A DNA stretch of 64,000 bases from Robertkochia sediminum (GTDB lineage Bacteria; Bacteroidota; Bacteroidia; Flavobacteriales; Flavobacteriaceae): positions 1-64,000 of the forward strand of contig NZ_JADMKT010000072.1 of the NCBI RefSeq assembly GCF_016786255.1, given 5' to 3'. Shown here in pieces: positions 17,955-26,156 of this stretch (within the stretch, counting starts at the first letter, position 1; every line of letters begins with the position of its first letter). The notes under the pieces are model-generated. The model saw only the letters and a program-made list of their open reading frames with translations. It was not told the DNA's origin and made no database searches. Made by a program: the position numbers and the translations under genes.

Positions 17955-19109
17955 ATGGAACAACATTCGGTAACCTCAGGACCTCAACGTTTAGATGCCC
18001 TAAAAGCGAAGATCAGGGAAGCGAGTGCGCTTTTCCTGGGATACCCCGTATCGAAGGATTTTGACTATACGCCCCTTTACGACTTTTTAAAATACCCCAT
18101 CAATAACCTGGGAGATCCTTTTGAAGACAGCACCTATAAGGTTCAGACCCACGAACTCGAACGGGAGGTGGTGTCCTTCTTTGCAAAGCTATTCCGCGCC
18201 AATCCGAAAGATCACTGGGGGTATGTGACCAATGGCGGATCGGAAAGTAACCTCTACGGACTCTATATTGCACGTGAGCTGTACCCAAAGGCGATGGTGT
18301 ACTATTCGGAGTCTACGCATTACAGTGTGAAAAAGAACATCCATTTGCTCAATATCCCGAGCATCGTCATCCGCTCCCAGGAGAACGGCGAGATGGATTA
18401 CGAAGACCTCGAAAGAACCCTGCAGTTCAATCGCCATAAACCGGCCATTATCCTTACCACCTTTGGTACGACCATGAAAGAGGCCAAGGACGATGTATCG
18501 AAGATCAAAGGTATTCTGAGGCAATTGGCCATCCAGGACCACTATATTCATTGCGATGCCGCACTATCGGGATCGTACGGGGCCTTTATGGAACCGAGGC
18601 AAGCCTTTGACTTTCAGGATGGGGCCGACAGTATCTCGATAAGCGGACATAAATTTATTGGTTCGCCGATTCCCTGTGGTGTTCTGGTGACCAAGCGCAG
18701 CCTGAGAGACCGTATCGCCAAGGGCGTGTCGTACATCGGTTCGCTGGATACCACCATTACCGGATCCCGTAACGGCCATAGCGTACTGTTCTTATGGTAT
18801 GCCCTAAAGGCTATGGGAGCAGAAGGACTCAGAAGGAGGTACCAACACAGTCTTGAGGTAGCACAATACTGCAGGACAAAACTTCGTGAACTCGGGGTCG
18901 ATGCCTGGAGTAATGAGGGGGCGATCACGGTCGTATTCCCAAAAACCTCAGAAGCTCTGAAAAGGAAGTACCAGCTGGCCACCGAAGATGTGACCCATAT
19001 TATCTGTATGCCCAATGTGACCAAAGCCCATATCGACGCTTTTATTGAAGATTACAAAACAGATATGGAAAAGGTTCAAGAGCCGGTTTTTGAAGAACTG
19101 GCCTTTTAG
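17955..19109 (+). CDS. hdc: Pyridoxal-phosphate histidine decarboxylase
   Basis: 384 aa, the length of the bacterial PLP-type enzyme. It would convert histidine to histamine and CO2. Conserved landmarks are WGYVTNGGSESNLYG, YYSESTHYSVKKN, QENGEMDYEDL, HCDAALSGSYG, and SISGHKFIGSPIPCG with the PLP lysine at residue 233, then TITGSRNGHSVLFLWYA. These match Morganella-type histidine decarboxylase closely; aromatic-amino-acid or other group II decarboxylase activity is less likely. No histidine/histamine antiporter gene is next to it, unlike acid-resistance clusters. Adjacent to a divergent Lrp/AsnC regulator. Confidence 0.82.
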   Translation: MEQHSVTSGPQRLDALKAKIREASALFLGYPVSKDFDYTPLYDFLKYPINNLGDPFEDSTYKVQTHELEREVVSFFAKLFRANPKDHWGYVTNGGSESNLYGLYIARELYPKAMVYYSESTHYSVKKNIHLLNIPSIVIRSQENGEMDYEDLERTLQFNRHKPAIILTTFGTTMKEAKDDVSKIKGILRQLAIQDHYIHCDAALSGSYGAFMEPRQAFDFQDGADSISISGHKFIGSPIPCGVLVTKRSLRDRIAKGVSYIGSLDTTITGSRNGHSVLFLWYALKAMGAEGLRRRYQHSLEVAQYCRTKLRELGVDAWSNEGAITVVFPKTSEALKRKYQLATEDVTHIICMPNVTKAHIDAFIEDYKTDMEKVQEPVFEELAF

Positions 19110-19231
19110 TCCGTCTATAGATCTCCTGACATTTAGCGAAATAACGTATCTTCATTGGGTTACTGCATCTGATGGCACCCCTGCCCCGATACTTACCACT
19201 GCTCGGCCTGCATGCCTAAAACACATGTATG

Positions 19232-19945
19232 ATGAAATGGAGTATTCGTACCCTCTTGCTTTGCCTGGTGTTTACTCTCACCGCGGTGGGCCTGGCCCAG
19301 GAGAATGATATCTATACCTACAAAGAGGGTGACCTTAGTGGGATAGGTAAATGGTATATGGATCGCGAGATCGCTGCGGTCATGAGTTATATGGGTATGG
19401 GCTGGCTCGAGCGTACCTCCCGGGAACAGGAAGAGCATACCTCCCGATTACTGGCTAATATGAACCTACAGCCCGGTGATATCGTAGCCGATATCGGCGC
19501 GGGTTCCGGGTACCATGCGGTCAAGATCGCCGAAAAAGTTCCCGGCGGAAAGGTTTATGCGGTTGATATACAACCCGAGATGTTGGCCGCCATAGAAGAA
19601 AAGCTCAAGCATTCCGGTAATGGGAATATCACCACCGTTCTCGGGGGGAGGCAAACGGTGAATCTCGCTCCCAATAGTGTCGATAAAGTACTTATGGTCG
19701 ATGTATACCACGAGTTCGAATTCCCCCTCGAAATGATGACTTCCATACGAAAAGCCCTGAAACCTGACGGATCGGTATACCTCATCGAATACCGGGGAGA
19801 AGACAGCAGCATCCCCATCAAGCGACTACACAAGATGACCGAAGCCCAGGCAGTAAAAGAAATGCGTGCCGCGGGTTTTGAGCTGGTAAAGAATCGAAAG
19901 AACCTCCCCATTCAGCATTGTATGATCTTTAAAAAGATGGAGTGA
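19232..19945 (+). CDS. Exported class I SAM-dependent methyltransferase-like protein
   Basis: 237 aa from the second of two adjacent ATGs (19229 and 19232). The N-terminus is a clear signal peptide (MKWSIRTLLLCLVFTLTAVG, then LAQE). Then comes a complete methyltransferase fold: IVADIGAGSGYHAVKIAEKV, VYAVDIQPEMLAAI, VDKVLMVDVYHEFEFP and VYLIEYRGED. A SAM enzyme outside the cytoplasm lacks an obvious cofactor source, yet such proteins recur in Bacteroidota and other Gram-negatives. The substrate is unknown. The gene ends at a repeat element. Confidence 0.8.
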   Translation: MKWSIRTLLLCLVFTLTAVGLAQENDIYTYKEGDLSGIGKWYMDREIAAVMSYMGMGWLERTSREQEEHTSRLLANMNLQPGDIVADIGAGSGYHAVKIAEKVPGGKVYAVDIQPEMLAAIEEKLKHSGNGNITTVLGGRQTVNLAPNSVDKVLMVDVYHEFEFPLEMMTSIRKALKPDGSVYLIEYRGEDSSIPIKRLHKMTEAQAVKEMRAAGFELVKNRKNLPIQHCMIFKKME

Positions 19946-19950
19946 ATGGG

Positions 19951-20005
19951 ATAACCACCCTGTCAGCGTCATAACGCTGACACCCCTCCTTGGAAAGGAG
20001 GGAGT
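19951..20005. repeat. REP-like element, copy A (double hairpin)
   Basis: ATAACCACCC, then a perfect 9-bp hairpin TGTCAGCGT-CATA-ACGCTGACA, then a second hairpin CCCTCCTT..AAGGAGGG. Copy B at 50570-50625 is inverted and shares both ends. It sits between the methyltransferase gene and the toxin operon's 3' end and could act as a terminator for both. Confidence 0.75.
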
Positions 20006-20006
20006 A

Positions 20007-20357
20007 TTATTGTTGCTCTGATTCCGGCCAAGGATGGAAGTGGTATTCATTTTCTTTATCAGCTATTGTTTTGGCATCGATTATCCTGAAGAGTTCTTCA
20101 GCTTCGAACTGTGTATTTCGCATTGATGTTAATGTCAAACTCTTTCCTTCAACTTTATATAGTTCATTAGTATTATCAAGCCTATCTTGTATTTCTTCCT
20201 TAACTAACTGATTATCTCCATCCTTTACGAAATCAATGTAACTCCCATCAACTTTAAAAACGTAAAAGACATAATAATTTTCCACTCTCAAACCTCCTCC
20301 GTGAAATTCCTTTCTTTCTATCAAGTCAGAAACATAATAACCGTTTGTTTGAATCAT
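20007..20357 (-). CDS. Putative immunity protein, paralogue 2
   Basis: 116 aa, no signal peptide, so cytoplasmic. It is a clear paralogue of the product of 20449-20796: both start MI(Q/K)T(N/D)GYY, share an HxGxxxEN...YYVFK block, an F(R/K)I(I/L).A.TI segment and end YHFHPWP. I do not recognise a named family. It is the last gene of the toxin operon, 91 bases after paralogue 1. One 60-base line inside it (20161-20220) has only 18 G+C, well below the toxin gene's middle. An immunity role is inferred from position, size, duplication and base composition. Confidence 0.65.
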   Translation of the reverse strand: MIQTNGYYVSDLIERKEFHGGGLRVENYYVFYVFKVDGSYIDFVKDGDNQLVKEEIQDRLDNTNELYKVEGKSLTLTSMRNTQFEAEELFRIIDAKTIADKENEYHFHPWPESEQQ

Positions 20358-20448
20358 TACATTAATATTTAAGCACTATGAAAAATAAAATCTTAGACTA
20401 CCCTTTTTAAAATCATTTCATTTTTACGGGATATCATATATTTCACTG

Positions 20449-20796
20449 TTATTCCTCGTTAGGCCAGGGGTGAAAGTGGTATTGCTCACCATTCTTTTCA
20501 ATTGTATCGGCAGAAAGAATTTTAAATACAGTATCCTTACAATACGACTTGGAAGGATCTAAATTTGTTATCAAAGTATTTTTATCGTGAAATTGGTACG
20601 TCGATTTTGACACAGTTAGTTCCCTTTCAATATCCTGCTTTCGGAGACCATTTTCTTCACTGATATACATTAGATATTTATTTGAATTCTCTTTAAAAAC
20701 ATAATAAGTGTACATATGATTTTCGAACAAGTGACCTGCGTGAATGTCCCTAGATAAATACTTCTTCGATCGATAGTAGCCGTCTGTTTTTATCAT
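20449..20796 (-). CDS. Putative immunity protein, paralogue 1
   Basis: 115 aa, cytoplasmic. Its ATG overlaps the stop of the 1787-aa toxin-like gene as ATGA (20793-20796), the classic tight coupling of toxin and immunity genes. Features: MIKTDGYYRSKKYLSRDIHA, HLFENHMYTYYVFKEN, then VFKILSADTIEKNGEQYHFHPWP. It is AT-rich (16 G+C in the 60 bases 20521-20580). No known immunity family was recognised; a housekeeping role is unlikely given its context. Confidence 0.7.
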   Translation of the reverse strand: MIKTDGYYRSKKYLSRDIHAGHLFENHMYTYYVFKENSNKYLMYISEENGLRKQDIERELTVSKSTYQFHDKNTLITNLDPSKSYCKDTVFKILSADTIEKNGEQYHFHPWPNEE

Positions 20797-23700
20797 TTGA
20801 TGAATATTTTAGTTAGGGGATCATAGGTATATCCATTCTGAAATAATAATTGAATCTCTTGACCATAGCCAGATAACACCCCCTTATTGTTAGCAATAGG
20901 TGAACTTTTTAAAAATTGAATTAGTTCCTGGAAATTCTCAAAATCATATTCAGCAAGAACATTTTTATCTCTAATCACCATCCTTATATCCATAGGATCG
21001 GTCGCCGCATAGATCACATCTCCACGTTCTATAGCTTTCAACAGCCAGGGCTTGTTGAACTTTTCCCAGAAATCCCCACCGGCCAGGAGATCCGAAACAT
21101 TCAATATGTTAAATCCGTTATTACAGGGACCATCGAACATCTGATGCTTCAGGTTTCCTAATAACTTTTTAATGATATCCTGCATATCGGTTATCCCTTC
21201 CTCCGCGAAAATAAACTTCCCAATGATCGTGGTGCACTTACCCGGAGTACTGGTCACCTTCTTCAAATTGGAGGCGTTCAGGTCGATGATTATCGGATCT
21301 CCACCTTCGCCTTTGTACCTTCTGAGGATCTCCAATGCTTCATCATATCCGGATTCAGCGAAGAATTTCTCGTTATCCTTTCCTCGCATATAGGCCAAAA
21401 CATCTCCGGATTCCTTATTCCCCAATAACAATTCCCCCGTCTCCAAATCATGCTTAATATAGTATTTATTCTGCATATAATGCATAACAGCCTTCGACTC
21501 ATCGGCCCAGAACTCCATTGCCGTGCGGTCACATTGGTAACAATCGGGAAAGCTCTTCCAGTTTATTTTCAGCAAATTCTGCTTACCTCGCCGGGGTAAC
21601 TTCAGGAAGGTTTTGATCCATTCAAGATCTTTATAATGGATTCTTATTTCCTTTTCAAGAAGTGGCGCGGCAACTTCCCTGTTGGTGATTACCGGGGTGA
21701 GTTGCAATTCCCAGGCTTTCGACTCCCGGAGGCTCTTCACATTGATCTCTATCCTATCGTCTACTTTTGAGGCAAAGGCTGCAAATAACCTGGAGGCCTC
21801 TGACGCAGTATCCAGTTTGTCGACTACCTGCCGTACCCCGCTAAAAGGGATCACCAACGCAGTGCTGTACATACCGGCCATCTCCAGGTCGCCCCGAAAT
21901 GAGGCGTAGACGATCCCGGCTACCTCTGCCCCTCCTTCGACATACGGATTGGGTACAAAGGCGGCCAGATCAAGACCTGCATAGACCATCTCATCAATGA
22001 GCGCAAAGGCGTTGTAGTCGTAATAATCTTCCTTATCTAAAGCTGTGTCCGATCCAAACTGTATCCCCCACCTCGCCGCATATTCATTGCTCGCTGTGGT
22101 TGTGGCATAATAGGCTTTGAGCTTATCCGGATGATCGAGTAAGGCCTCTCTAAGCACCCCTAATTTCGATTCATCGGCTTTCCAATACTGTCCGGGGTCA
22201 CTTCCAAAGGCCATCTCCTCCTCGATCATGGCCTGACTTAAAAGGTTGTTCATATCGGCCATCCAATCGTCCCTTAATTCACGATAATGCAACGACTGGT
22301 CTAACTGCCCCATCATTTCGCTATTCATGCTTTGCAGATCCCTCAGGTCTTGCTGCATCTGCGCGATCTGTTCCAGGTGCGGACTCTTATAAAATTCCGT
22401 TGCATAGATAAATGGGAGTCCGCGAACGCCCTTACCACTCTCAGGACGCTCATGGGTATACAACACCTCGCCATTGGCCCGCAGGTAGAAGCGATGAAGT
22501 ACATAAGGCTTCTCCAGGGCTGCAAAGGCCCCGGACGCCAGGGAATACAAATCCTGATAGGTGCCCGGGGTAAAATGATCGCCACCGATCAGGGTGGCAT
22601 CAGAAAGGGCCATTCCGCTTACCATACAGGATACCATTCCCGAATTGGTGTGCAAGGCGTTATATCCGGCGAAAATCAGGACGGTAGGCTCCTGTTGTAA
22701 TCCGGGGATTTGATCCAGGATGGCCTGTGCCCGCTTTTCGGGTTCGTTCAAAGCTCCCCGTCCGGAGGAATCGTACCCGAGCACATAAAAGTTGATCCCG
22801 GTAAGGGCTTTGAGTAAAAAGAGCTTGTCTTCCAGCACCTGTTGCGACTCCCCTAGCTGCTCATCCCCGAAATTTAAAAGGTGGTGAAACTCCCCTACCG
22901 GGGCATGGGTCATGGTCCCCAATGACACTCTGCGTACATGGGCAGCTTTCAGTACCCCGGCCAACATAAGCATGTCTTCTTCCGGAAGTTCGTAGTCACC
23001 TCCCTGCTCACAGATTCGGGTGAGAAAAAGGTCTCCTTGAGCTACCGGGCCATCACAGGGAATCGTAGCCTCGAAGGTGTACACACTTTCATCGTACAGA
23101 CTTAATTCGGGAAGGTCCTGCTGAACGTCTCCATAGGTTGCCGAATAATAGGAGTTGTATCCGCATCCGCCATCCTGCTTAAAGAGGTATACCTTGTCGT
23201 CGCTGTCAAGATCGGTCACTTCGGTGATCTTATACACTTCTCCTGCTGCATTCTGATACCCCAGGAATCCGGATTCTCCCATGACGGCGTGATAGTATTG
23301 GCCATCTGCCTTAAATCCGGGAACAGTCCCATCCGGGATATTGCCGATCTGCTTGCTGCTTATCACCCGGGTATCTGCAACCTTAAAGGGCTTCCATTCC
23401 GGGGTAAACCAGGTACGGCCTCCAATCTCCTTATCGCTATCGTCATCGAACCAGTGCAGTTGGAGCTTGTCACTACTCAATTGCTGCCAGTCCAGGTAGG
23501 TAAGCGATGTACCCGCACCGCGGTCCATAAGGGCTCCTTCAGAACCGGTATCCTCAGGGTGCTCGAGGCCCAGCAAACCATGACCCAATTCGTGAAGGGC
23601 TACCTCTGCAGTACTGCCTTTTGCTTCGATACTTCCGCCCTCAAAAACATAGCCCCATTGCCTGCCGGGAGGCATAAAGCCGGCGATACCACCGGTATTT

Positions 23701-26156
23701 CCCGCATACGCACCCGGAAAGAACAGGTAGCAGGCTTCGGGATCTGTAAAGTGTTCAGAAGCCATAAAGGCTTTCTGGAAATCCTTAAACTCCCCGGGAT
23801 AATCGGCGAGTAATCCGCTACCATGATAATCCATCATCCCATTGACATTCCCGGTATCCCATAGTTTCTTATCCGGGGCAAATACCGCCGCCTCTTCCAG
23901 CTCTAAGGACACCCCTACCGGATCAAACACCTCCCTGGCCAAGGTGGTTATACTTTCAGGTATTGCTCCATTGGCTCCCGGAACGAGAATCACCTTCACC
24001 TCCGGCATGGGTGGCAGATGATGCAGGTAGAAGGTTGCCACAACGGTATACTTACCTTCCCCATCTGGGGCACACAATACCACCTGCTCCTGCCGGTACC
24101 CTTCGAGTCCGCTGAGCTCCATACGCAGCCCTTTCCCTCCATCGATCACCGTTGCCGGGATCTCACGCCCTTCCATGGTCTTGATCACCAGGCTATCTGC
24201 CATACCCACTTCTTCAAGCCGCACATAGAGATGATCGGTAGCTCCTGATAGCACCGCCTTATGGAGCGGATGATAGGCCGCGCCGCTCTTATCCTGCAGT
24301 ACGGGATACCGCTGCTTTTTCCAATCGGAATCGGCGAGGTCCAGGGCATAGCGGGTATCTTCTCCCCTGTAAAACTGAATGGCTCCTCCGTCTTCCCCCA
24401 ACGTCTTTACCGCAGGAGCACCATGTTCATCGTAAGCAACCCCTGTAGTATTCACCGGTGTTGCGGCCCCTCCTGGAGCCCCCTCACCTACCCGGGTAAC
24501 CTCACCATCGCCACTGACCTGCCATTGACCTCCGGTGGCATCGGTAATGAGCAAAACATCTCCCTGATCTTGATCTATGGTGGTGATACTGCCATCGGGA
24601 GCTGTGATGATCACCTTACCATCGCTAACTTCGATCTGGCCTTCCCCGATCTCCATATCGGGAAAGCTCACTGTATGTATATCATCCCCGGTAATGGCAT
24701 CAACCACATCTTCGACCTCATCGATCACCGCATCGATATCGAGCATATTCGTCCACTGCTTATCGTACACCGTATGCACCACCCCTGATGCCAGCGCCCG
24801 ATCATTATTGATAAAGACATTGGTAAATCGCACACCCACGCGAATGTTGGCGAGGTAGGGTATGCGCACTACTCCCTGTCCCGAGAACCTCCCCTGGGCG
24901 CCCTGAACCTCGTGCACTTCTATGGTAAAATCGCCGGCAGTGAAATGCTCGCCCACCTCCAGTACCGGCAAGGCCACTTCACTATGAATATCGGCAGCTG
25001 GGGCGATCCCGCACTCCAGTACATCCTCGGGAAGGTTGGTGATTCCGGTCGTAAAAAAGTGTGAGTTGCTAAAAACGGTTTCCGACAACTCGCATTTTCT
25101 GAGCACCTGGTATTCATACCGGGTTTCCCCTTCGAGTCCCCAAAGGGTAAGCCAATTGAAGGAGGTACTGCTGTAAAACCACTGATGATCGTCGCCGGCC
25201 TTACGGTACCGCACCGTATACTCGGAGAGTACATTGCTGTTGTCTTCCCAGGAAATATTGGCCTGGCTCCTGCCCTTGACCTCATGGGCGATCCCTGTTG
25301 GTAGTTCACACGGACTGGTATAGTCAAACCAGAAGACCTCACTTTCGGTGAGGGGAGTACCGCTCCTGGTGAGATCATCGTCCAAAGGCCATTCACTTAC
25401 CCGCCAGGCGTATCGTTTATCTGGTATCAAGGGCGTGGCCTGAAGGTCGTAAAGAAAGCTAGGTGCCGTGGTCGTGGTTTCAAATATGGGAGAGGACGAT
25501 AAAAAGGCGGCTTGCGGATCCTGTGAAGTATCCCAAACCTCCACCAACCTCAACTGGTAGCGCACCATACCGGGACTATACCCTCTTGGGGTCCACTGAA
25601 AAAATACCGCCTGGGGGGTGACCACGGGTACGGTAGCTCCCCTTTCCGGACTTAATAGCAGGGGAGGTTCCCGGCGGTTGTGATAGAACACTTCGCAAAC
25701 CCGTGCCGATAACCGCTTACCACTTAGCATATCGAACACCTCCACACAAAACTGGTAATAGCCCTCCGGCAACATCCCGGTATAGGTGTCGTAGCTGATC
25801 CCGGAAAGGTTGTCAAACTGGAAATAAGATGCGATCACCGTTTCCGGCACCACATAGGGCACACCACTCTCAAGTACCAGTGCCGCACCGGCATCCATGG
25901 TACCGCTGGTCATGGATAGTCCCTCTCCGGTCAGGCTGAACCTCAGGGTTACCGAACGACTGGGAATACTGAGATCATTGAGCAATAAGCTCAATTGCAC
26001 CGGTTGTATTACCGCACCAAATCCGCCCAGGGCGCTTATACGCTCCACCCTGGTAGCATTAATCTTCAGATCGGCCGTAACAGGAAACACCTGGGCCCGG
26101 GTTAAGAGGACATGGAAAAGGAATAGAAGAATGAACTTGAATGCTCTCATGGTCAT
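20793..26156 (-). CDS. TANFOR-type polymorphic toxin with internal metalloprotease and C-terminal toxin-like domain
   Basis: 1787 aa. Signal peptide at 1-21 (either M1 or M3 can start). Residues about 22-380 resemble the TANFOR surface module plus Ig/Fn3-like repeats (PLLLSPERGATVPVVTPQAV; FFQWTPRG; RYAWRVSEW). About 400-720 is beta-rich and unassigned. HELGHGLLGLEH at 855-866 gives zinc ligands H855, H859 and probably H866, followed by a Met-turn-like LMDRGAG; this may release the tail. About 1388-1448 is a pretoxin-like hydrophobic segment (FVPNPYVEGGAEVAGIVYAS, ALVIPFSGVRQVVDK). The last roughly 250 residues hold KPWLLKAIERGDVIYAATDP and GYGQEIQLLFQNGYTYDP, like C-termini of RHS-type toxins whose activity I cannot name. 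Overlaps by 4 bases with the genes on both sides. Confidence 0.75.
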   Translation of the reverse strand: MTMRAFKFILLFLFHVLLTRAQVFPVTADLKINATRVERISALGGFGAVIQPVQLSLLLNDLSIPSRSVTLRFSLTGEGLSMTSGTMDAGAALVLESGVPYVVPETVIASYFQFDNLSGISYDTYTGMLPEGYYQFCVEVFDMLSGKRLSARVCEVFYHNRREPPLLLSPERGATVPVVTPQAVFFQWTPRGYSPGMVRYQLRLVEVWDTSQDPQAAFLSSSPIFETTTTAPSFLYDLQATPLIPDKRYAWRVSEWPLDDDLTRSGTPLTESEVFWFDYTSPCELPTGIAHEVKGRSQANISWEDNSNVLSEYTVRYRKAGDDHQWFYSSTSFNWLTLWGLEGETRYEYQVLRKCELSETVFSNSHFFTTGITNLPEDVLECGIAPAADIHSEVALPVLEVGEHFTAGDFTIEVHEVQGAQGRFSGQGVVRIPYLANIRVGVRFTNVFINNDRALASGVVHTVYDKQWTNMLDIDAVIDEVEDVVDAITGDDIHTVSFPDMEIGEGQIEVSDGKVIITAPDGSITTIDQDQGDVLLITDATGGQWQVSGDGEVTRVGEGAPGGAATPVNTTGVAYDEHGAPAVKTLGEDGGAIQFYRGEDTRYALDLADSDWKKQRYPVLQDKSGAAYHPLHKAVLSGATDHLYVRLEEVGMADSLVIKTMEGREIPATVIDGGKGLRMELSGLEGYRQEQVVLCAPDGEGKYTVVATFYLHHLPPMPEVKVILVPGANGAIPESITTLAREVFDPVGVSLELEEAAVFAPDKKLWDTGNVNGMMDYHGSGLLADYPGEFKDFQKAFMASEHFTDPEACYLFFPGAYAGNTGGIAGFMPPGRQWGYVFEGGSIEAKGSTAEVALHELGHGLLGLEHPEDTGSEGALMDRGAGTSLTYLDWQQLSSDKLQLHWFDDDSDKEIGGRTWFTPEWKPFKVADTRVISSKQIGNIPDGTVPGFKADGQYYHAVMGESGFLGYQNAAGEVYKITEVTDLDSDDKVYLFKQDGGCGYNSYYSATYGDVQQDLPELSLYDESVYTFEATIPCDGPVAQGDLFLTRICEQGGDYELPEEDMLMLAGVLKAAHVRRVSLGTMTHAPVGEFHHLLNFGDEQLGESQQVLEDKLFLLKALTGINFYVLGYDSSGRGALNEPEKRAQAILDQIPGLQQEPTVLIFAGYNALHTNSGMVSCMVSGMALSDATLIGGDHFTPGTYQDLYSLASGAFAALEKPYVLHRFYLRANGEVLYTHERPESGKGVRGLPFIYATEFYKSPHLEQIAQMQQDLRDLQSMNSEMMGQLDQSLHYRELRDDWMADMNNLLSQAMIEEEMAFGSDPGQYWKADESKLGVLREALLDHPDKLKAYYATTTASNEYAARWGIQFGSDTALDKEDYYDYNAFALIDEMVYAGLDLAAFVPNPYVEGGAEVAGIVYASFRGDLEMAGMYSTALVIPFSGVRQVVDKLDTASEASRLFAAFASKVDDRIEINVKSLRESKAWELQLTPVITNREVAAPLLEKEIRIHYKDLEWIKTFLKLPRRGKQNLLKINWKSFPDCYQCDRTAMEFWADESKAVMHYMQNKYYIKHDLETGELLLGNKESGDVLAYMRGKDNEKFFAESGYDEALEILRRYKGEGGDPIIIDLNASNLKKVTSTPGKCTTIIGKFIFAEEGITDMQDIIKKLLGNLKHQMFDGPCNNGFNILNVSDLLAGGDFWEKFNKPWLLKAIERGDVIYAATDPMDIRMVIRDKNVLAEYDFENFQELIQFLKSSPIANNKGVLSGYGQEIQLLFQNGYTYDPLTKIFIK

